Below are positions 57,867-64,000 of a stretch of DNA of 64,000 bases, piece after piece. Made by a program: the position numbers and the translations under genes. This DNA comes from Agroathelia rolfsii (taxonomy: Eukaryota > Basidiomycota > Agaricomycetes > Amylocorticiales > Amylocorticiaceae): contig JABRWF010000006.1 in the NCBI GenBank assembly GCA_018343915.1, forward strand, positions 4,092,001-4,156,000, read 5' to 3'. How positions within the stretch are numbered: position 1 is the first letter of the stretch; every line of letters starts with the position of its first letter. The notes beneath the pieces were generated by a model. The model was not told the DNA's origin. It was given only the letters and a program-made list of their open reading frames with translations, and ran no database searches.

Positions 57867-59541
57867 CATTTTGGTGTTGAGCCAGCAGAGGCAGACACTA
57901 CGGACACATGCTAATTACCAAAGTGTACCGAATCCTCGCATGGCGAATTCGAAATGCGACGTTACGGTTCCGAATTACAGGTATTCCGCATGAAGCTGTA
58001 GTTCCTCTTTGGCGACAGAATATTGCGCATGCATCTGTTTAGATAGAGTAAAGTTGATTGAGACAATGTGGCATCTGGATGTAAATCCATGTGGGCTTAG
58101 ACGAGATAAGAGTGTATCCTGCGTGCTGGCACGGCGACTACGCGTCACGGTCATGCAAAAGGTATGTTATACTTGGTAGTGCACCATTAGAGCATTCTCA
58201 CAACACCGATCATACTGGGCAGCCTGAGCTGTTGATCCCGGGCCGGGCCCTCTTCTTCTGCCTACCATATTAATATCACAAAGCACTATTGACACTGGGA
58301 TAGTCATAGCATGCATCAGCGGATATAGGGCTATAGGAAGCTGGTGCAAAGGGCATCCAGAGCATGTGCAGTGTCAGTAATGCACAGCACCTGCGGAGAT
58401 GAATCGCCTTTGGCCGGTCAACTTGGCGGCTCAAGTCTGGTCATCACTATATCAGTGGTGTCTGGGTCCTCAGTGAACTCGCTAAAATGTACTAGTAAAC
58501 TGGTCATTGATATTCCGAGCACTCGGACCCTCAGTTTGCGTGTCTGGACTGAACAGCCTGAATGGCTATTCAAAGAACATGATCTTTCATCTATCGCGGC
58601 AAATGAAACACTGTGTTACATATAACTTATCTTATGCTGCTTTGCCCATACTGCTACTGTTATACGCGGATTACACTACCACATGGTCTCTAAGAAAAGC
58701 TGATTCATTCATCAAAATACGAGCCGGATATCAATAGCTCTCTGGTAAGACAGTCACTGTAATGTACAGCACAACCACATAATCACCCTCTGAGGCGCGA
58801 GAACGGGGGTTTGCTAGTAGAGCGGCTGGAGGACTGAAGCTGAATACTTTGGAACGACGCATATTGTAATTACGAACACAGAGCTTCGACAGCGTGTAAT
58901 TGAATCATGTGTAAAGGAACAAACACGGAAATAGACTCCTATTGGCAAACCTAGTGCTCGTCCACCGCTCTGTATCAATGGGCTATTTTAAGGTTGTCGG
59001 CCATGCCGATTCCATCAGCAACGTGAAGTAGAAATCCCAATAAGTCCTACTACGTGGTTCGCATAGTAGCCTTACAATTTCATTACCTGAAATGCCGTGC
59101 TATTGCTATTAATATTTAACTTATAGTGAGCAAGGAGATTGTATATCTTCCAGCATTGGCCGCCCTCAAGTTACTAATATATTTTTGCCGAAAATAGTGT
59201 TACATGATTGTGTTTCTGGTAAATTCAATACAATAATAGGGTGACAATAATATTATATACGCCTGTGCCATCGCCCGGATCGATTCTCTTGACACGGACT
59301 CGTAACATCTTCTAAATATCATTCTCCTCATCGATGAACGCGGCAGAGTTGGTGGCAGCACTGGGGGAAAACGAGGTAATAGGATGATCAGTAATGTCCA
59401 GAGAGGTAGTCGCACCGGAAGGGCATGTGCGGGTGCCATGGATCTTTTGTTGATGGCATGGTAAGGTGTTTTTTTTTTTTTTTTTTTTGAAGATTATGAG
59501 TCGCTACAAGTAATCGAAATATCAACCAATAGCATTGATGC
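57867..59541. other. Intergenic region with poly-T tract
   Basis: No gene recognised in about 1.7 kb. An uninterrupted run of about 20 T lies near 59468-59487. Confidence 0.5.
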
Positions 59542-61919
59542 CTACGCGTGGCTTTGCCCTATGCAAATCCTGGAGGCTTTGACGCCAGTGTTGGTCATAT
59601 CTTCGCAATCAGATGTGGGTGCTGCCGTCCGCATCGATGAGGATCCTTCATTATGTATATCCCGAGACATCTCAGTCTCGAGAACAGGATGCTGGGTATC
59701 TCTGGCTTTCGATACAACGAGAGATGGAATTCGCTCAACCTCAGATATAGGTTTTGATCGCGCTGATGGTTTACGGGACAGAAGCTTGGTTGTACTTCTT
59801 GCATGAAAACCGGTCTTTATTGTATTCTCACCCAAGGTCGACCTCGCCACCCTTCGCAGGGACGATTTTTTGGATTTGTGTACCTTCTTCGGCATGGAGG
59901 TGTATTCGTCGTTTGCTCCCACGTTTGATCCCGGTGCGGTGAGATTACCTGTGTAGGTCGCAACGACATTAAGAGCATTACTAAGGCCATCTCTCAAGGT
60001 GTCGATGACCCGTGGACACCTGTCATAGCTTGCGTTGTACGAGTGGCTCGAAATGTCTACTGGTGATGTAGAATCATTCTTCAAAACCTGCCGGACACTG
60101 GCACTTGGCTGAAGACGATGAGCCTCAGATCGAATTCGTATATTGCACACTCTAACCTGTTTTGGTCTTTTGCGGCGAGGACCCCGAAAGATTCCATGGG
60201 ACGTCCAGTCCTCCCTCATCCAAATTGATGCTCATAAACCTAGGCATCGGAGTACCTGGCTCACGGGGTGTCCCAAGTGCCTGGAACGAGAACATCGTGC
60301 CTCCGTAACTATCATCCATCCGCTCGACAGTACGATATTTGGGTATAGCGCAGCCATCAAGATCACTGGGTATTGAAGCGAGTGTCAAGTCCAACTGAGC
60401 ATGACGGCTATTGGCATGGGTGTTACGGAAGGTTGAATGTCCTTCTTCACTAGAAGAAACATGTCCTGATACTCGATTGATTACTCTAAGTTCACCAAGC
60501 CTACCACCTACTAGTGAACCAGTAGATAATAAGGATTCAGAGGATTGTTTGAATTCGGGTTTGAAGAGGACGGGCAGAGGTGTTTGTGGCCTACTATAAG
60601 GTGCAATCGAGGTATCACAAGCAGATTGGTAAGTCTGGCCAATGTCCAATTCCAGCTGTTCGGCGCGTTGAACAAATGATTCAGAGCTACGTCCATCAAA
60701 AACTTTATGCAAAGGAGAGAGCGATGGGTCAGTAATCTTGAAAGACGTCTGAGGCCGCGCTGGAGATAACAAAGGGGCTTTACAAGCAGATGACGTAGCC
60801 TTGCGTATCAGGACTGCCGCTTTAGGTGGAACGGTGGGAGTGGTTTCAAGCACACAATCCTGGTTCCCAGGATCTGTAGTGGTGTGAGCAAATAGATACG
60901 CGCCAGCATGATTCTCGTCGACGATACGATGGTTCTGATCATCAGATTGTTCGAGCAGTGATATAGGTGAATCGGATGAAGTTGTCTGGCCTTCTTCTAC
61001 GGAGAGGGTGGGGTCAGGCTCGAGGCTGGGTTCTTGAGAAGGGTCCCACAGTAACGCTAGCTGAGATTTGCTATAGCGGTGAGACTTTCCACGTAGGCAA
61101 AAGAACATTGTGATCGCACCGAGCAGAAAGGATGCAAGGATGACAAGAGACGCTAAGCCGGCATAGAATGAGACGGGGCGCGCAAATATGTAATCGCGAG
61201 AAGAGGTCGAAGATATAGAGGGTTGTGCAGAAGGGATCGAAGAAGGCATAGAAGAAGAAGAGGTGCTGTGTGAGGATGAAGTAGATGAGGATGCAAAAAT
61301 GGATTGAGAATCTGTAGGTCTTGTAGAAGCTGTCTTAGAAGACGATGGCACCGTTGCACTGACAGTGCTAAGAGATACATTCATGCTTAGGATAGATGAA
61401 GCAGGTGTCAGCGTGTGTCCAATCTCCATACTTGCAATAGGATCTAGTAAATTTGGGAGCAAAAGGGTAATCAGCATTACAATGTAACAGTGGTAAATGC
61501 ATCTCGCAAGGATAGATAAGATACTCACTTCCTCCGCTATTACCAATAATCCCGCCAATTTCGAACACCAGAAACTCGGATTGAGCGACAAGATCATGAC
61601 CAGGATAGCCGGAGCTCAAGGCAGAAACCCAGCTCCCATCAGCCGTAGCTCGATTCCAAAAACCCAAGGCCGTTGTTGGGGTTTGGCTCCTTGCCTCACC
61701 GAGCCGTCTATTTGTGTTACTCAACAATAGTTCTCGGTCTGGTAGTAAGGTTGCACAGAATAGAGGAGGTAAAATCTCATTGGAATACTCATACAAGTAG
61801 AGCGGTAAGACGAGCGGTGACGGAAAAGCTAAAGGAGATAAGGGGGGGACCGCACTGAGCCTGCCAGTGTAACGACGACGGTGTCCGGCAGCGAAGTGTC
61901 CTCTACGCTGCGAGTACAT
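59542..61919 (-). CDS. Single-pass membrane protein of unknown function
   Basis: I do not recognise the family. Three exons (61529-61919, 60157-61443, 59542-60059) fit in frame and give 731 residues; the last intron is the least certain. The N-terminal 130 residues (LLSNTNRRLGEARSQ, GFWNRATADGSWVSALSSGY) look extracellular and end in FEIGGIIGNSGG. A Ser/Thr-rich stretch of about 70 residues follows, typical of an O-glycosylated stalk. A clear transmembrane helix (FYAGLASLVILASFLLGAIT, continuing MFFCL) is followed by a basic RGKSHRYSKSQ. The remaining roughly 470 residues are polar, Ser/Pro-rich and probably cytoplasmic and disordered. The layout resembles fungal mucin-like sensor or cell-surface proteins, but this is only an analogy. 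No obvious cleavable signal peptide precedes the N-terminal part. It is divergent from LCL3 across 355 bp. Confidence 0.7.
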
Positions 61920-62274
61920 CTAAATGATTGTGTTGGATTTGATTATGATTAGAGTATAATATACGTGTGTCGAGTATGAACAATTGCTCTGGGCGCAGAA
62001 ATAACACGAGCTTTTGATCAAAAGAGTTGAGGCGAAAGGAGAGTACTACTAGCAATAGTTTATGATAAAGTAGAAACAAAGGGCGTTCTGCACCACAACC
62101 TGTGACTGGCCTCGAAAATGTGACAGGTGACTTGACGGCTACAGTCACACTACCCATTCAACAGTGCACGCCCATTCTGGACGATGTCAACATTGTTGCT
62201 CATGTAATAATCATCCTGGCTGTTAATTCCACCAGCGGATTCGCGAGAGTTTCTTATACACCACCACGCTAGCT

Positions 62275-63453
62275 ATGGTACTGAGTATTTCATGGGGATC
62301 TAAGCCTCACGAGCAAAAGTTGCACGATTCAGCTGGTAGTGTTACTGCTAGTATGCAGAGTCTAATGACAAATAGCTCGACAACGTCAACGTCCTATTCA
62401 CTCTCTGAACAGCTTCTTGCTGCGACCATATTTGCCTGCGGAGCAGCAGCTGTCCTATCAACCAGATATGTCTATACCCGCTTCATGAAGCGTCTTCCTA
62501 CTTCAGACAACGTTACATCAACGGACATAAACAAGAAGCGATGGCTCAAGGGAGTAGTCACCAGTGTTGGAGATGGTGATAATTTTCGTTTTTACCATAC
62601 GCCTGGTCCTGGATGGGGATTTCCACTTAAGCTTAGATCAATACCCACTGGATCAAAGGGTCTGTTTGGAACTTGAATGCCATCCGTATTTTCTGACTGT
62701 GGACTGATATCGTTAAAGCCTTGAAGAATCAAACCATACACATCAGGCTAGCCGGTGTTGATGCCCCGGAGGTAAGCATCCTTCATTATATTTTCTCCAG
62801 AGATCTTTCTATGATATACTCATGTTACGCGAAGGCTGCACATTTTGGACGTCCGGCACAACCATATTCCGATGCCGCGCTTGCGTGGTTGAAGAGTCAT
62901 ATCGAAGGCCGCACCGTCTATTGCCTACTGCTGCGCAGAGATCAGTATAACCGCATTGTAACTCTAGGGATTCACTATTTTTTGAATATACTCTAAATCA
63001 CATAAACAGGTTTCCTCTGTTGTTGTTCCCACGTTCTTAGGCTTCGGAAAAGGTTGGAAGAGTCGGGATGTTTCTTTGCGTTTAGTCAAGGCCGTCAGTC
63101 CAATCTACTTCTCATTCAAGGAGGATAAACAAAAATTCAAATATTTCATCCCTTGTTAGGGCTTTGGAGTTGTATATAAATCAGCTAATGCAGAGTATGG
63201 TCGGTGGAATAAGGATATTTATGAGCAACTTGAAGTGCAAGCAAGGTGAGCTTTTGTCTCCTTAATTACCATATACTAAGGATTTAACTCTAAGGAAATG
63301 TTTAGGGCAGCTAAACAAGGGATGTGGGCATCAAAAGTAAAGCTAGAAAGTCCAGCGGAGTATAAGAGACGTTATACTGGTGCTTCCTTAGATTCTATAA
63401 AAGCTCAAGAGAAAGCAAAAAAGCTAGGGCCTATATACAAATTATTAAAGTAA
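62275..63453 (+). CDS. LCL3: Staphylococcal-nuclease-like endonuclease Lcl3
   Basis: A membrane-anchored SNase-family nuclease located to mitochondria in yeast. Six exons (62275-62659, 62719-62771, 62835-62957, 63010-63093, 63160-63245, 63306-63453) sum to 879 bp, 292 residues. A transmembrane segment ([20 protein letters not shown]) is followed by the SNase core: [51 protein letters not shown] and the [11 protein letters not shown] strand. These hold the expected Ca-binding acids and catalytic arginines. The C-terminal block is [39 protein letters not shown] and YKRRYTGAS. Length and order match fungal Lcl3. The gene is followed by repeat-rich DNA. Confidence 0.93.
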
Positions 63454-64000
63454 AATATATCAATTTAGATCAACACTTAACAAAGTTTATTGGACTATCT
63501 CATAGAAAAAAGAAATAGTCTAAAGGATCAATTTTTTTGTAGGTCGGGATTAAAATTTTAAAAATTACAAATTGAGTTTAAATAGTATTGTACTTATATT
63601 ATAGTAGTATCTTTTGAGCCCTAAATTTTCTAGGCTCAAAATTTAAGATATATACAGTTGGTCAAAAAAGTGTCCAGATATTTGATATTTTTGTAAAGAT
63701 TTCAGCATATAGACATTTTACTTATGTAAGCTCAGTATATAGTTTGTAGCCTAGTCTTCTAGCTTTAATCTAATACCCTAGTTGTAAGATTTTAACTAGT
63801 AGAATAGAAGATATATATATTTTAGTATACTATATCATCTAGATACTTTTTGTGTCTATAGTTTTATGTGACAAGTTGATTTGTGTACTATAAATTTTGC
63901 CTTTTTCTTCTGATTATTTTCTATATTTTTATATATTTTTACAATTTTTATTCATTGAGTTACAAGAGAAATACCTTGTAGGCAATGTCTTGTAATACAT
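63454..64000. other. AT-rich end region with repeat fragments
   Basis: No gene. At 63612-63641 TTTTGAGCC and GGCTCAAAA form a hairpin. TA followed by CAGTTGGTCAAAAAAGTGTC at 63653 onwards resembles a Tc1/mariner terminal repeat. From about 63868 GACAAGTTGATTTGTGTACT with ATAAATTT matches the start of the family-B LTRs. Confidence 0.5.

Overview
The window is fungal nuclear DNA, most likely from an Agaricomycete (Basidiomycota). The genes carry many short introns (about 50-70 bp, GT-AG with a few GC-AG). There are three polyporopepsin-like aspartic proteases with identical exon plans, and typical fungal housekeeping genes (MET2, NAA38, TIM54, URB1, LCL3). The transposon remnants resemble families common in mushroom-forming fungi. 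No tRNA, rRNA or CRISPR array was recognised.

Layout. (1) 1-2761: the 3' part of an O-methyltransferase gene followed by a decayed piece of MET2. (2) 2771-27011: a 24.2-kb composite mobile element bounded by related terminal inverted repeats and a perfect 9-bp direct repeat (GTTTACTAG). Just inside its left end is a broken RecQ-like helicase gene; just inside its right end is a broken DDE-type transposase gene, probably DUF6589-like. The interior is an AT-rich graveyard: a Ty1/copia element inside the helicase gene, a Ty3/gypsy chromovirus, and many solo LTRs, several with 5-bp target duplications. (3) 27442-31315: a complete second copy of the O-methyltransferase plus an intact MET2. Regions 1 and 3 are therefore a tandem duplication now separated by the element. 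(4) 31468-43167: compact single-copy genes NAA38, TIM54, an alpha/beta hydrolase and URB1. (5) 43.9-45.8 kb: small hairpin elements and the terminus of a second element of the same family as (2), with its own RecQ-like helicase fragment. (6) 46.2-57.8 kb: a secreted FAD-linked oxidase and three secreted aspartic proteases. (7) 59.5-63.5 kb: a single-pass membrane protein of unknown function divergent from LCL3, then repeat-rich DNA to the end.

The housekeeping genes share no pathway: MET2 is methionine synthesis, NAA38 N-terminal acetylation, TIM54 mitochondrial import, URB1 60S ribosome assembly and LCL3 a mitochondrial nuclease. The oxidase and proteases are all predicted to be secreted. 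The most unusual content is the helicase-plus-transposase element family whose ends contain CAAGCC...GGCTTG hairpins, seen at two independent places in the window. Exon boundaries given below were checked by reading-frame arithmetic for MET2, TIM54, the hydrolase, the three proteases, the membrane protein and LCL3; for the other genes only outer limits or some boundaries are given.
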